Shown here: one piece after another, positions 12,008 through 37,312 of the stretch
Position numbering within the stretch: position 1 is the first letter of the stretch
How the letters are laid out: every line of letters starts with the position of its first letter
Position numbers and translations under genes: made by a program
The notes under the pieces: model-generated
Database searches by the model: none
The model's input: only the letters and a program-made list of their open reading frames with translations
Told to the model about the DNA's origin: nothing
Origin: Hypomesus transpacificus
Lineage: Eukaryota > Chordata > Actinopteri > Osmeriformes > Osmeridae
Direction: 5' to 3'
Length of the DNA: 64,000 bases
Assembly (NCBI RefSeq): GCF_021917145.1
Contig: NW_025813732.1
Coordinates: forward strand, 62,001-126,000

Positions 12008-12989
12008 GACGCCATGCACTCCCGTATTTCAAACACACACATATACACACACACACACACCTGGATGCATAAACACACAGTATAGGGATAGAGTGTTTTA
12101 TCCTAGATTACAGCTCAGGGAGAAGTTCACTCTGGAGGGGTTGAGTGGTTTGCTGGTCTTACCCTTTCCCAGTTCCTGTGCTTACCTGTTCACTCTCTCC
12201 CCCCTCCCTGTGATCCTCTGTGTCCTTGGAGTCAAATGGAAAACGTTTGTTTTTGTTTTTGTTCTCCTTCCTTTGCACTAGAATGTGTCGTATAGGTTCG
12301 GTGATGGTAGTGTGATCAAATACATGTGCTGGTGCCATGTCTTGTGTCGTTTCTCTCATTTGATTTTCACATCAGTGTTTTATTTGCCTTTTTTTTGTAG
12401 AGATTCAAAGGTTTTATGTGTTTCTGTGTCATTTCTGTTAAACGGTTGAAAGTTCTGACGGTGCAAAAATCCAGTTTTTCAGTTGATTCAGTTATTCTGT
12501 TCTGTATTCTATTTCTATTTTGATCCTGAAAAGGAAATGGAGGGAGAAAAAAACACTGGAATTTTCGCCATCACTCCGTATTCTTAAAACTAGTGTTTGC
12601 TGCTTGGAAATGTGACCTTGTTTGATTTCATTAGCTTTCATCGATAGCTGTCATTCCCCAAATGTACTTTTTGTGATCAGAAATGTCTCCAACATGATGG
12701 TCCCTTCATTCAGTCTAGTCTTCTTTTGGTATTTGTCTGTACCAAAAAGATACGACTTATAATGTTATGTATTTAATATTGTGGTGATTGTTGTTCACCC
12801 TCAATGAAGTGTACTGTTATTCTCATTCCTCTTGTATGGATTTGAATTGAGCAAATACTCATTCTACTTGTAGATTATGTGACACTAACCCTGTTGTCAG
12901 CATTTTTCTATTTTTGAAAGAAATATCCATATATATGGTTGTATCCATATATATGTCCTCCTGTGGACCTATGTTGTGTATATATTCAG

Positions 12990-12995
12990 AATAAA
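12990..12995 (+). terminator. kiaa1191 polyadenylation signal
   Basis: AATAAA lies 983 bases after the stop codon, at the end of a T-rich 3' UTR with T/GT sequence downstream. It defines a UTR of about 1 kb. Confidence 0.6.
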
Positions 12996-12999
12996 AAAT

Positions 13000-13670
13000 A
13001 TTAACAACCGCACTGAACTTCCTGTTTCATTGCGTTTTTTTGACAAGCTGGACAAATCAACAGTACGTGGTTTACAATCAGAATAAGAATGGGTTTGAAT
13101 CACCATGAAGGTTTGCACAGACAAGGAATTTACTTTTGTAGAAAGGTGCATACATGAAACATATAGGAATCTCAAAAACGTAAATATATGGACTAACTAT
13201 ACTAAAGGAACATGGTCAAGCAATACTAAGGGGGATTTAGAATTTAAATTAAATATACAATAAAATGTATTATGATGCAAGCCCTACACAACTTAAGGAT
13301 AGTGGAAATAAAAACCATATAATGACCCAGATCAGGTTCTGGATGTATTAAACCAAAGCATTATTCAAATTGCAACCTGCGTAACCTAGTTCAGTGACGT
13401 TTCGTGGGACCACTATTTCCGAGTGACCTTCCACAGCATGTACTCACGGTGACCACTAGGTGGTCCCAGTTCCACAGGCGTTTCTAAATCATTCAGGGAC
13501 GCCTTGATACAAAAACGCCCCGCAGTTGGTTCGACTTCTAGCTACCGAATTAGCAAGGCTAGCTAGCTCAGCCACTAAGAGCGGACATGTTGAGCCGGCC
13601 CCTCCGTGATTGAACACCACTTTACCAAGAATTCGGCTGCTTGGGCAAAGAGTCGGTTATTCGGGCAATC
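13000..13670. other. Spacer and presumed scaf4 promoter / 5' UTR
   Basis: The 0.67 kb between the kiaa1191 polyA signal and the scaf4 start codon must hold the scaf4 promoter. No TATA box is evident. The last 150 bases contain repeated GCTAGC motifs. Nothing else is supported. Confidence 0.4.
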
Positions 13671-16600
13671 ATGGACGCCGTCAATGCATTTAATCATGAG
13701 GTAAGTAGGGCTCCAGAATGCAGAGATTGCAGGAATTCGTCCATAGATTAGGCGACTGTCATGTGTGTGTGTCTCACTGTGGACTGAGGACAGGCGAGGA
13801 AGGCCAGGATACACAGGCCTTGCTAGCTACCTGCAGTGCCGACTTAAAGTGTTCCAATTTGTGTGGCCATATCCGCAAGAAATATACAGTGTGCCACAAA
13901 ATTCTTGTATGGATTTTACAGTACAGTAACAGTAAAAATGCTATTGCTGGCTAACATTAGTCGGCAGCTAGCCTGTGGTAGCTGAATAGAAAGCTAGCTT
14001 GCTCGCTTGGCGCCCTGTGGCAGCTGGGTAGCCTGCTAACTAGTAGCAATAGTTCGCTAATCATCACAACAACAATTGAAGGAAAGCTAGCGTGCTATCG
14101 TGGTAGACTGATCGTAACTGTCTACAACAACAATTAAGAAAACAACTTGTTTTACTGATTGTAAAAAAACATTTAGTATTATGGTAGTCAACCTAACTAG
14201 CAGGAAGGAACAAGGACATATCTTAATACTTCTCCCTCTCATCCCTGCCTATGTTGCCTAGCTAGCTAACCCGCATCTCTCTCAATCTGTACCGCTCTAG
14301 TTATTCTCATTGATGGACACGAAGCCCCCGATCTCTCGAGCGAAGATGATCTCCATTACTAAATCAGCCATTAAAGCAATGAAAGTAAGCATGTCGGTGT
14401 TTTAGTACATACAGTGATGTGTGTGTGTGTGTGAGAGAGAATGCGTGACAATGTGACAGTAAACTTGGGTGGGTAAATGAGAGTTCATGGTGTTCCTGTG
14501 TAGTCATGTAGTTTATTCCGACCTGTTTCCTCATGAAACCACTAATAATCTCTCTCTCTTTTTGCATCTTAGTTGTATAAGCATGTTGTCCAGATTGTTG
14601 AGAAGTTTATCAAAAAGGTAAGAGGCGGTTCGCTGGGCCTTTTCGTCGTCTCTTACATTTGCATCAATACTGTATACTTCAGACAGGAGATTGGAAGGAA
14701 CCTGTCTTCACGTTCCCATCTCCTGTAACCTGTGTGTCTATGTCACTTCTGAGCACCTGTTGTCTTGTGCTTCGGTAGTGTAAACCAGAGTACAAGGTGG
14801 CAGGCCTGTATGTGGTGGACTCCATTGTCAGACAGTCTCGACACCAGTTTGGGTCCGACAAGGATGTGTTCGGCCCAAGGTTCACCAAGAACATCACCGG
14901 AACCTTCCAGAACCTCTGTCTTTGTCCCGTGGAGGACAGGGTAAGATCACACTGTGGATGGGGATGATTTCGGTGTAATACGAGTTTCAGTCCAATGGCC
15001 TTGATGTGGTATACTCGACTAAGCCCCCCGCTCTGGGTCTCCCTCCCCTGTCTTCTGTGTGTAGAGTAAGATAGTCCGCGTGCTCAACCTGTGGCAGAAA
15101 AATGGGGTGTTTAAGATTGAGGTCATCCAGCCTCTGTTAGACATGGCCGCCGGGTCCGGCGGCTCTGCGACCTTCACCGACATGGACGACCCCGACACAG
15201 GTATCCACCGTACATGTGTGTGTGTGTGTTTGTTTTGACATACGAGAGTGTGTGTGTCAATTATCTGTCGTCCTCGTCCCTTAGGTTCACCCCCATCGCC
15301 GGAGAAGGAGTCCGTTGTCGCCGCGGTGACGACTAACTCCATCGTCGCCGCTGTTCCTCAGCTGCAAAACTCGGATGCCTTTGCCGCTGTGGCACAGCTG
15401 TTTCAGTCTTCACAAGGACAACAGGTGGGTGGGGGTGTGGGTGCCCCGGGCACTTCAGTTTGCTCATCCCTGACGGGAGGACTGTTTGATATGATGGAGT
15501 CACCTCGTTGACTATCGAATAACTGAAAGGCTGTGGGCCAGATAGTGTGCAGAGGGTGATAAGAGTTCAATTGTTCCAACAGGGGTGAAGGAAATTCTCC
15601 CCCCTCCTTGTCAGCAAATGAACACAGCTGACCAAGTCAGCTTGGGCCTGTGAATGAATCCAGCCCTACTTGTGGTCATTTAGAGGGCCTTCAGTTTCCT
15701 ATCTTAAAAAAAACTAAACACAAATCCGATGTCTCAATCCCGGGTTTAGTCTTTCAGCCTTAATTCGGGACCTTTCTCCTCCAGCTCCAGCAGATGCTGC
15801 AGACCTTCCAGCAACAGCCAGGAAAGCTCCAGACACACGCGCAGCCTCCGGCCAACCTTCACCACTCACAGGCCCAGGCCCAGACACATCCCCACCTCCA
15901 GCCCCAGAACCCTGGCCCGGGCACGGTGGCTACGCATCTCCCCCTCGCCACCCAGCCCATCCCGCAGAAGACGTTTGACAAGGTTGCTGTGAGTACCTCC
16001 TTATTCTTCCAGCGCGTGCGTCAAAGGAGACCCTCTTTGGCAGTTGGCGAGGAGGGGTTTACCACAGAGACAACCAGACAGCCAGATGTTCAATGCAGGA
16101 GAGCAACTACAGACATGAAAGCGAAAGAAGACGATTGAGTTGTCCTTCAGCCCCTATGCAGTCATATAACCTCTCTTGGCACGGTGACATTTAGCAAAGC
16201 TTCCAAACGCAACACTTTCTTGTCTTTCAGACGTTGCTGGACCGCTTTGACTACGACGACGAGCCAGAAGGCGGAGATGACTCCAAGAAGGACGAGACCT
16301 CCTCCATCCAGTCCTTGTAAGCTCCTCTACGTGTCACGCCAGAGACTGCTTCTGTAGACCAGCTGTGGGAGGGTGGGAGGGTGGGAGGGTGGGAGTGTGT
16401 TTCCTCCGTCTAACCTTGAAGGCGCTGTATGCTTTTGACCCGTCTCTGACATATTTGAACTGTGTGTGTGTGTGTTTGTTTCACTTGTGACAGTGGACAG
16501 CAACCTCCAGGGTTCCCTCAGCACATGGAACACTTTCAGCCACACATGATGGGCATGTCACAAGACCCTTCACAGCAAGTAAGCCCCTCCCCCCTCCATC

Positions 16601-19439
16601 TCCTCAGCTCCAGTGTATCCGCGAGCCATTCTCCATTTCTCTTGTTCTGACTAGAAGTTACGCTTTTTTGGAAAAAGTAGAGAAGGAAAACGACAACAAC
16701 AAGCGTTGTAAAGAGCGTCTGTGCGCTGATAGGTTTCTAACGGCAGATTTTCTCAAACCAGGTGCCCCTCCCTCCTAACGGGCAGCTCCAGGGCTACGGG
16801 CTGATGCCGGGGCAGGCCTACCCAGGGATGATGCCTCCTCTGGGGCAGGCTCACCCAGGCCAGTCCCTTCCCGGCTCGGCGGGTCCTCCAGGCTTTCCAG
16901 GAGGCTACCCCCATCACAACGAGGCCTTCAGCCAGCATATGGGCCAACCGCATCAGGTGAGAGACCCAAGGGCTTAACCCTTGACCTCAGCTACTTAACC
17001 CCCCCCCCCGCCCAGCCTTGGTCTGTGTTCGCTCACGCTAACGTGAGATGTCGTCTGTGGGGTCCCGGGCAGGATATGTGCATGGACCTGGACCCCGCGT
17101 CCATAAGAGAGGCCCGCCAGCGTCCCGACGGCAGGAGATCGCGCACTGGATCTAAGTGAGTTCCACCAACCTTTCACCGTGGGAGTGTCCCCGCTCCGAG
17201 TCCCCTCGTGGCGCCGTCACACATGTCCTCCTCTCTCCCTCCCCTCCCCTCTCCCCTCCCCCCCCCCCGCAGGTCGCCCAAGCGGAGGAGGTCACGGTCC
17301 AACTCGCGCACGCGCCGCTCCCGCCACCGGCGCTCGCGCTCCCGCGACCGCCACCGCCTGTCGCCGCGCTCGCGCTCCCAGGAGCGTCGGGAGCGTGAGA
17401 AGGAGCGCGAGCGCCGGCAGAAGGGACTGCCCCTGCTCAAGGCGGACACGCTGAGCGGTGAGGTCACCATCGTGTTCTTCTCTTTCCTTCTCTTTCCTTC
17501 TTCTCTCTTTCTCTTTTCTTCCTTCTCGTTTCGTCACCTTTTTGGTTCCCCCCCCCCCCCACGGGAGACTCGAGCAGAGTTTCAGGAAAGCGAAGCGCCG
17601 CGGTCGTCCCAAAACCCTTTTTTTTGTGGATTTGCTCCCTTCCCCAGTGTGCAGCACCACTCTGTGGGTGGGCCAGCTGGACAAGAGGACCCAGCAGCAG
17701 GACGTGGCCTGTCTACTGGAGGAGTTTGGACAGATCGACTCCATCAACGTGAGTACCTCCCCCACCCCCCCCATAGCCCGGCCCGTCACCTGCTCACGGC
17801 TACACTCACCCAAGCCTAGAGGCCCTACGGCATCCACCATCCACCTTCCCCCTCTGATTCCTCCTCTTCCTCCCTGGTGGGTCCAGATGATTCCACCGCG
17901 AGGCTGTGCCTACATCGTGATGGTGCACCGGCAGGATGCCTTCCGGGCCCTGCAGAAGCTCAGTCGGGGATCCTACAAGGTCAACCAGAAGACCATCAAG
18001 GTGAGGGAGCAGAGCCCCAAATGCAACCCTGCTAACCTGACTGTTCAAGGGCTCTACAGTTGCGCCCGTTTAACTCGCATATTCGAGGAAAAGTGAATAT
18101 TAGCGAACGTGGAAACGTTTTTGGGGGCGCACGGGTGCGAGCGAGTTTTAACCGTCGACATAGTGTATGTTTTTAACCTATTGCAGGCGTCAGTTGCGTG
18201 AAAAGAGATGATGGAACCTGAAAATGCTCAAACCATTATTTACAACAGGAAACGTTTATTCCTCTTTTTTGAGAGAGAGATTTCAACTACTAAGAGAGAG
18301 ATTTCAACTACTAAGAATCGTGACTCGGATAAACATCATAGGCTGCGTCCTGTGATAGCCTGCTGCGTCTGTCTTGTGCTGTAACAGCACGGCTGGCGAT
18401 CTAGCTAGCTAACCTTCACCCTCAGTGTGAACAATACAACTAAGCAAACTAACGACCAACATGACACATACCAAAATAAACTTGAGTTTAACAATAGAAA
18501 CAATGCTGCCGTCAACAAAATAACCGCCCAACTGAGTCCCCTTCTGTCTGTACCGCAAGTCATGCTGAAAACCGATAGCGCAGTTGCAACCCTACATGAA
18601 CACCGGTGCCAATACAACATTAAAAACTACATTTCCCATGAATGAGGACCTCATTCGGATCAGTACAGAGGCGCCCTCCCTGGAAATGTTTGATGTGCTG
18701 AAAACTGGCTGTCAGCTGGTAAAAGATCAAGACTCCCATGCTACAAAGCTTGGCCAAGCCAGTCAGTTTGAAACAATGTGACAAAAAAAAGTTCAAAATG
18801 AATAAATAAGTAACCAATCCTGTTTCCGGGCAATTTTGTAAAAATTTTGTCTAAATTTGTCTGTGCCCCTATATATGTCCGTGCCCTTAAAGTTTTGCAC
18901 TTGGGGGGCACATGTGCTTCAGTCAAAAAACAAAATTTAGCATCGAGCCCTGCTGTTACACATAACCATCCGGCAAGTCGTCCTTGGAAACAGTTTGGGA
19001 GAAGAGCAGGCACTTCAAACGACCGTGGTTTGGGGACAAACGGTTTAGTCGGACACGGGGCCAGATGGATTCTGTTGTGGTGATGATCTCGCCAATCCAA
19101 CTCTCTCCCAAGGCTAGATAACCCCGCTGCTAACGAGAGCGCCGGCATCTCTCGAGGGGTTTCACTGTGGGTGCGTTCCGTGGGCTAAACATGCTGCTCG
19201 CGGCTTCTCTGCAGATCGCCTGGGCGCTGAACAAGGGCATCCGGTCCGAGCACAAGCAGTACTGGGACGTGGAGCTGGGGGTCACCTACATCCCCTGGGC
19301 CAAGATCAAGCAGGACCAGCTGGATGGACTCCGCGAGGGGGGCATGCTGGACGTCGACACGCTTTCCCCCGGTGAGAGCTCAGCCTGGTCTCGCTAACAG
19401 ACGCTAGTCTGCGAGTTGCTGGTGCATGAGGTTGTTTTG

Positions 19440-19515
<76 letters not shown>

Positions 19516-22500
19516 GGGTTCCACAGAGTGGAGGGCAGTTCAGAACAACCTTGAGGAACCGGAAGAGTCGGCCCAGAACGGGCGTTTCGAGCCGATGCAG
19601 ACCGAGGAGATACCGCTGGGTCCGGGGGCCGCGCCCGCGCAGGTGAACAAGGCTGAATCTCCAAGGGGCTGTGTGGGGGAGAGGACGGGGCCCTGGCAGG
19701 ATGTTGAAACCACAGTAATATCCACTTCAGGCCACTAGACGGCGCCACAAACGACATTTGGCACTGACTGTTGCCTGTCTGCCTCTCTCCCTAGGTCCCC
19801 CAGGGGCCACCCATGGTGGGTGTGGGGTCCCACGCGCCCCCTGCCTTCCCGGGCCCCATGGGTATCCCTCCCCCCTCCTTCCCTCCTGGTGGACCCCCTC
19901 CTCCACCGTTCATGAGACCTGGATTTAACCCCATGCAGATGCCACCAGGTAAGACTCCCAAAGTCGACTCACTCATGTCTCTAACACACACACTCACACA
20001 CTCTTATTTGTGCCTATTGAGCTTTAAAACAAAATAAAACGGTCTTAATAAACATTGTCTACCCATCCCACTCCACTAGGGTTCCCACCTCCAGGAGGCA
20101 TGCCCCTGGGCCCCCCTCCACCATCCGCTGGCATGGTGGACGACCCATCCCTAGACCCGACAGGCATGGGCCCCAGGAACAACAGCGAGGGCCCCGAGGG
20201 GCCCCACCACTACGGCCACCAGGGGCCCCTGCCCCCGCAGATTAGCCCCATGGGTCAGTTGAGAAACTCCACTCCAGAGCCCAGACCTATACGCAGACAT
20301 GCTATAGACCTAGAGATAGTCTATAGTAATATAGGGGCAATAATTTGTGCCATAACGTATACTGGCCAGAAAAACACATGTGCTCTCTCTCTTGATACAA
20401 TAAAGCTAGTGCTGTCAAACAATTAAAATATTTAATTGCATTCATGTCATAGTTAACTCGCGATTACTCGCACATTTTAATCTATTTTAAATGTCCCTTG
20501 ATTTCTTTTTGTTCCATAATTATCATTTTTCTCATTTAATGTTCTTATCTTCATGGAAAAGGGGAACGGATTGCTTCGTGCAGGAGTGGGGAACCTTTTT
20601 TCTGAAAAAGGGCCATTTGGATATTTATAAAATCATTCGGGGGCCGTACAGAATTATGAGCTTAAAAATGTGCCTGCTATATTTGGTCAAACATTTCATT
20701 AACTGACCCCTAATGTGATGGCTGGAACTTCTTCTCTTTGGTGAGGTTTGTGATGTTAGCTGGCACGCATGCAGCCTGCAGTGAACATTTCTGGGGGGGT
20801 ATCATGATAATGGAAAGGGATGGTATTCTTTTTTTATATCGCTACCATTTTTGAGACTCGATCCGAGTGTTAATCAAGCGCGGAGCCAGACGTTGTAAAC
20901 ATTCTGGGCTCAGCCCAAACCAACAACGTATTCTGGGTTTGATCTGCTGGAAAGGAATTCCACACGTCATGTTTTGGTACATTGGTACGCAACGCTGCGC
21001 GCCTCCACGGTCCTCTTCCACATATTCAAATAATGCTGCTGCCAACTAATAATGCACCTAATAAAACGGTTCCTGCAGTGCCATGGTGGGCCGGACCATG
21101 AGGCCCGGACAGCCCCCACCCCTGGTCTAAACCATGGTTACGCTCTCGCCTAGGCACAGACGAGAGAAGGGGAGAGAGGGAGTCATTTAAGGGCAGCAAC
21201 ACACCGAAGGGTCGTGTCCAATCCCACTGTCCAGGCTAACACAACTATATTTGGGACCAAAGTGCCATCAGCATGATTGCTTAGCGATCTGGCAGGCAAG
21301 GCTGGTTTCAACGTCGAACTTTTGTCCGTATTGCGGCCCGCGGGCCCGACGTTCCCCACCCCTGGCTTAGTGCAAATTAATTTTTTATTGAAAACAACAT
21401 TTCAATCGTCTGGCTTTAACGTCAGTAGTTGTTGCAACAGCTTGTGAAAAAAGAAAAACTACAGAGTTTCCTAGGCCAAAAATAACGTTAATCTTGCGAT
21501 TTAAATAAAATTGACGCCGTTAAAATGGGTTTGCGTTTAACGCCGTGAATAACGCGCTTAACTGACGGCACAAAATAAAACCAAAGTGTTGTATGCCTTT
21601 TCTTCATGGTCTTGTGTGTTTTCTCCTCAGGTAACCAGGTGGGTGGCCCTCCAGGGGGTCCCTCAGTCCACCCCCCCTCCGGTGGCCTTCTGGGGGCCCG
21701 GCCTGGCATGATGCCCCTGCAGCGACCTCCAGTCCTCCCGCCTCCGCACATGCAGCGCTTCCCCCCTCCGCACGCCCAGCGGCCCCCCCACCCCAACATG
21801 CCCCCCATGCCGCCCCACATGGGCCCAAGGGGGCCCCATCCCCCGATGATGCACCAGGAGCCGCCGCCGCCTCCGGGGGCCTTTGGGATGCCCCCTCTCC
21901 ACAACATGAGGGGCCCGTTTCCCCCGCATGGCCCTCCCCCCGGCCCCCCTCCCTTCCTGAGACCCGGGGCTCCCCGGGGCCCCGAGGTGCCCGAGGAGAT
22001 GGAGGGGAGGCCCTTCAGGAGCGACAGGCCTGGGTTCAGGGACCAAGAGCCTGACTGGGAGAGGGAGAGGGAGAGGGATAGAGGCTTCGGGGGAGGGAGA
22101 CGGCCGTTTGGCGACGGGGGTCGAGGAGGCGGTGGTGGAGGGGGAGGTGGGGAAAGGATAGACGGCAGGGAACGGTTTGGAGGCTGGCCGGAGGAGGGAG
22201 GAGAGCAGAGAGGAGGATGGGAGCGAGAGAGGGAGCGAGGGAGGGGGGACTGGCGAGAGCGACGGAGCAGCTTGGAGGGAGCGAGGGGGGAGCCCGGAGA
22301 GAGGGGGAGGGGGGAGCCCGGAGAGAGGGGGAGGGGGGAGCCCGGAGAGAGGGGCAGGGGGGAGCCCGGAGAGAGGGGGAGGGGAGAGCCCGGAGAGAGG
22401 GGGAGGGGGGAGCCCGGAGAGAGGGGGAGGGGTGAGGGGGGAGACCGGGGCAGGAGCGAGGGAGGCGACCGGGGCAGGAGCGAGGGAGGCGATCGGGAGC

Positions 22501-22946
22501 GGGGGAGAGGGGACGGCGGCGACAGGGAGCGTAGCCGGGGCGAGGGAGGAGAGCGGGAGCGAAGCCAGGGAGGCGAGCGGGGGAGGGGAGGCGAGGGGGG
22601 GGAAAGGGAGCGGGCGCGAGGGCCCGACGGCGAGAAGCTGAGGCGGAGAGAGAGGGGCACGCGGTGGGACAGGGACGACCGACGGGGCGAGAAGGGAGCG
22701 GAGTCGGAACACCCGGAGCGCCTCCAGAACTCTAACAGCGCCGAGCAGCCAGCCTCCGCCGCTCTGCTGGCGCCTCCGACCCTTCCCAAGGATCCCAGCC
22801 CCGAACCCAGGAAAGACTCGCCCGGAGAGCCTGTCCGACAGGAAGCCGAGTCAGAACCCTTAGCCCCGCCCCCCGAAGAAACTGCTGAACCCCCAACAAG
22901 GACTGAGACTTCAGACACAGAGCCCACACAGGAGCCAGACGCATAG
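13671..22946 (+). CDS. scaf4: SCAF4: CID, RS and RRM protein of RNA polymerase II
   Basis: SCAF4 and its paralogue SCAF8 bind the phosphorylated Pol II C-terminal domain and prevent early polyA-site use. Exons: 13671-13700, 14301-14384, 14573-14617, 14779-14940, 15065-15200, 15285-15424, 15785-15988, 16231-16316, 16494-16578, 16762-16956, 17073-17155, 17273-17457, 17648-17748, 17887-18000, 19215-19371, 19527-19642, 19795-19948, 20080-20253, 21631-22946; 1188 residues. The CID is at about 1-140 (MDAVNAF, KCKPEYKVAGLYVVDSIVRQ), followed by a Q/P-rich linker with LLDRFDYDDEPE. The RS segment is at about 420-475. The RRM is at about 479-555 (TTLWVGQLDKRT, RGCAYIVM). A proline-rich region and an R/G/E-rich tail follow. 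MDAVNAF and FSLMD favour SCAF4 over SCAF8. The tail contains an unusual eight-residue tandem repeat (about 970-1017). Confidence 0.95.
16367..16394 (+). repeat. G-quadruplex motif in scaf4 intron 8
   Basis: Seven G3 runs are separated by single A or T bases, (GGGA GGGT)3 GGGA, starting 50 bases after the exon 8 donor on the sense strand. G3 runs with one-base loops are among the most stable quadruplex formers known, so both DNA and pre-mRNA could fold. Confidence 0.75.
18001..19214 (+). other. scaf4 intron 14 (1.2 kb)
   Basis: This is the second-longest scaf4 intron, lying between the two exons that together encode the end of the RRM. It contains a direct duplication of a 20-base unit, gagagagatttcaactacta (about 18271-18315). 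It also holds an unclassified AT-rich segment, possibly an old transposon, but I found no terminal repeats. Confidence 0.4.
19442..19513 (+). repeat. (GT)36 microsatellite before scaf4 exon 16
   Basis: An uninterrupted run of about 36 GT units ends 13 bases before the acceptor AG of exon 16 (19527). It forms most of the 3' half of a 155-base intron, so UG-repeat binding proteins could affect exon 16 use. Confidence 0.9.
20409..21571. mobile_element. Old AT-rich dispersed element split by a younger insertion
   Basis: The outer ends are near-inverted, GTGCTGTCA on the left and TGACGGCAC on the right. They border AT-rich sequence with CGCGATTA and GTTAACTCG motifs typical of a common teleost dispersed repeat. 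The two parts (20409-20580 and 21373-21571) become continuous when the 784-base hAT element and one copy of its target duplication are removed. Class is uncertain and I found no convincing target duplication for the outer element. Confidence 0.55.
20581..21364. mobile_element. Non-autonomous hAT transposon in scaf4 intron 18
   Basis: The element begins CAGGAGTGGGGAAC and ends GTTCCCCACCCCTG, matching as inverted termini with one mismatch. It is flanked by the 8-base direct repeats gcttcgtg (20573-20580) and gcttagtg (21365-21372), one mismatch. CAGGGGTGGGG-type ends with 8-base duplications are diagnostic of hAT elements. No transposase frame is present, so it would have been mobilised in trans. 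A second end-like sequence (CCCCCACCCCTG, near 21113-21124) inside it suggests a compound or rearranged copy. Confidence 0.8.
22287..22430 (+). repeat. In-frame 24-base minisatellite in scaf4 exon 19
   Basis: Six head-to-tail 24-base units encode GEPGERGR six times, followed by decayed units (GEGGDRGR, SEGGDRGR and relatives) to about 22600. Only single-base differences separate the units. The period is a multiple of three, so copy-number change keeps the reading frame. Confidence 0.9.
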
Positions 22947-23246
22947 GCTGCCCCCCCCCTTCCACAACACGGACCGGACTTGATCCACAAACCCTCTCTC
23001 CACCATCAGGGTTTGATGGATAAGGTCTGACACCATGCCGTTGGTTTAAAAAACAAACAACTAAACTACAACAACAACAACCGAAAAAGAACACAAACTA
23101 CTGCTATCCACGTCCGCCTGGCACACTGCTTGGCAGACACCTTACCCTGTCTCTTTTCCTTCAGGGCCACGTTGCAAAGAGGACTCGACAGGCCAAAGCA
23201 ACAGAGTGAAGATAGGTCTTGAACGGATGTGGCCGTGAGACTAGGA

Positions 23247-23249
<3 letters not shown>

Positions 23250-23337
<88 letters not shown>
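23250..23337 (+). repeat. (GA)n tract in scaf4 3' UTR
   Basis: About 88 bases of AG repeat, broken once by a C, lie 300 bases after the scaf4 stop codon. In the mRNA this is a long purine tract. Confidence 0.85.
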
Positions 23338-23906
23338 CCAATGTATGCGTCTTCTCAGTCCTTACCGAGACGTTTTCATTTCAACTCGATTTGTGCCGTT
23401 TATCCTCAGTAAGGATGTTCAGTTTTATTTCCTGAATCTCAGTTCACCGTTGAATAGGTGGGGTTGTTTGTGTTGCAGCACACGCGAAGTGTGCCACCAC
23501 TCTGTCACTGTACGGTCTGAAGTCTTGTTTTCTTTTCACCCCAACTTCCCACTTGGTCTCAAAGTCCCCCTCCACCCCTTTGGAAGCCGGGTCATTTCTT
23601 TGAAAGACAGAGGAAAAACCCAGGTGCAGATCTGATAGACATGTCGAGAAGGCTATTGGAGGTGATGCTGTAAATATGCTTTTACCACTCAAAAAGTTTG
23701 GGCTCGAAAGGGGGATAATCAATGCTGTTTATATTTTGACTTGTACAAGATAAAAGAAAGGGCCCTTTTTGCTGTATTGTTTTTAAACTAAAAATGTTTA
23801 CAATGCCTATGAAATGACATGTTTCTATAATTTGTAAGGTTAAAAAAAAGCTAAACGCATGATTATTAAATCCCCTCCAATATTTCAGCCATAGGGAATT
23901 GTTTTT

Positions 23907-23912
23907 AATAAA
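23907..23912 (+). terminator. scaf4 polyadenylation signal
   Basis: AATAAA lies 961 bases after the stop codon. The lars1 start codon is only about 320 bases further on, so scaf4 termination and lars1 initiation share a very short interval. Confidence 0.65.
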
Positions 23913-24230
23913 CTATTTTCATACCAAAATGTCTCTTGATTTACATTGATTTCTTTTGATCTTGATTTGACTGTCTTTCTGACTTGGGTCCAACAAAACT
24001 TAAGCTGTTTTTACCATCAGACATTGATATGATCTCCACATGTTGACGAATTTCTGCAACGTTCTGAAGAAGCCAATAAGAAAGCATACATTTCCCAGAA
24101 ACCAACACTGCGCTGACTGGCACTTGCAGTCGATGTCATCAGCAAGTTCCGAAGCCGGTGGCGTGGGTTCTTAGAGCGCTGTCTTCTCTTCCCATTACTT
24201 TACTAGTAATTTCACAGAAGGATAATAAAA

Positions 24231-37312
<13,082 letters not shown>

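Noticed and set aside
17208-18096. Long frames reading through scaf4 introns 12-14
   Set aside because: Coding similarity to SCAF4 stops and restarts exactly at splice signals; the intervening C/T-rich stretches are introns.
21488-22990. 500-codon minus-strand open frame opposite scaf4 exon 19
   Set aside because: It mirrors the GC-rich, repeat-containing scaf4 coding strand (Pro/Ser/Leu runs complementing Arg/Gly/Glu). It has no family signature, and the sense strand is clearly coding.
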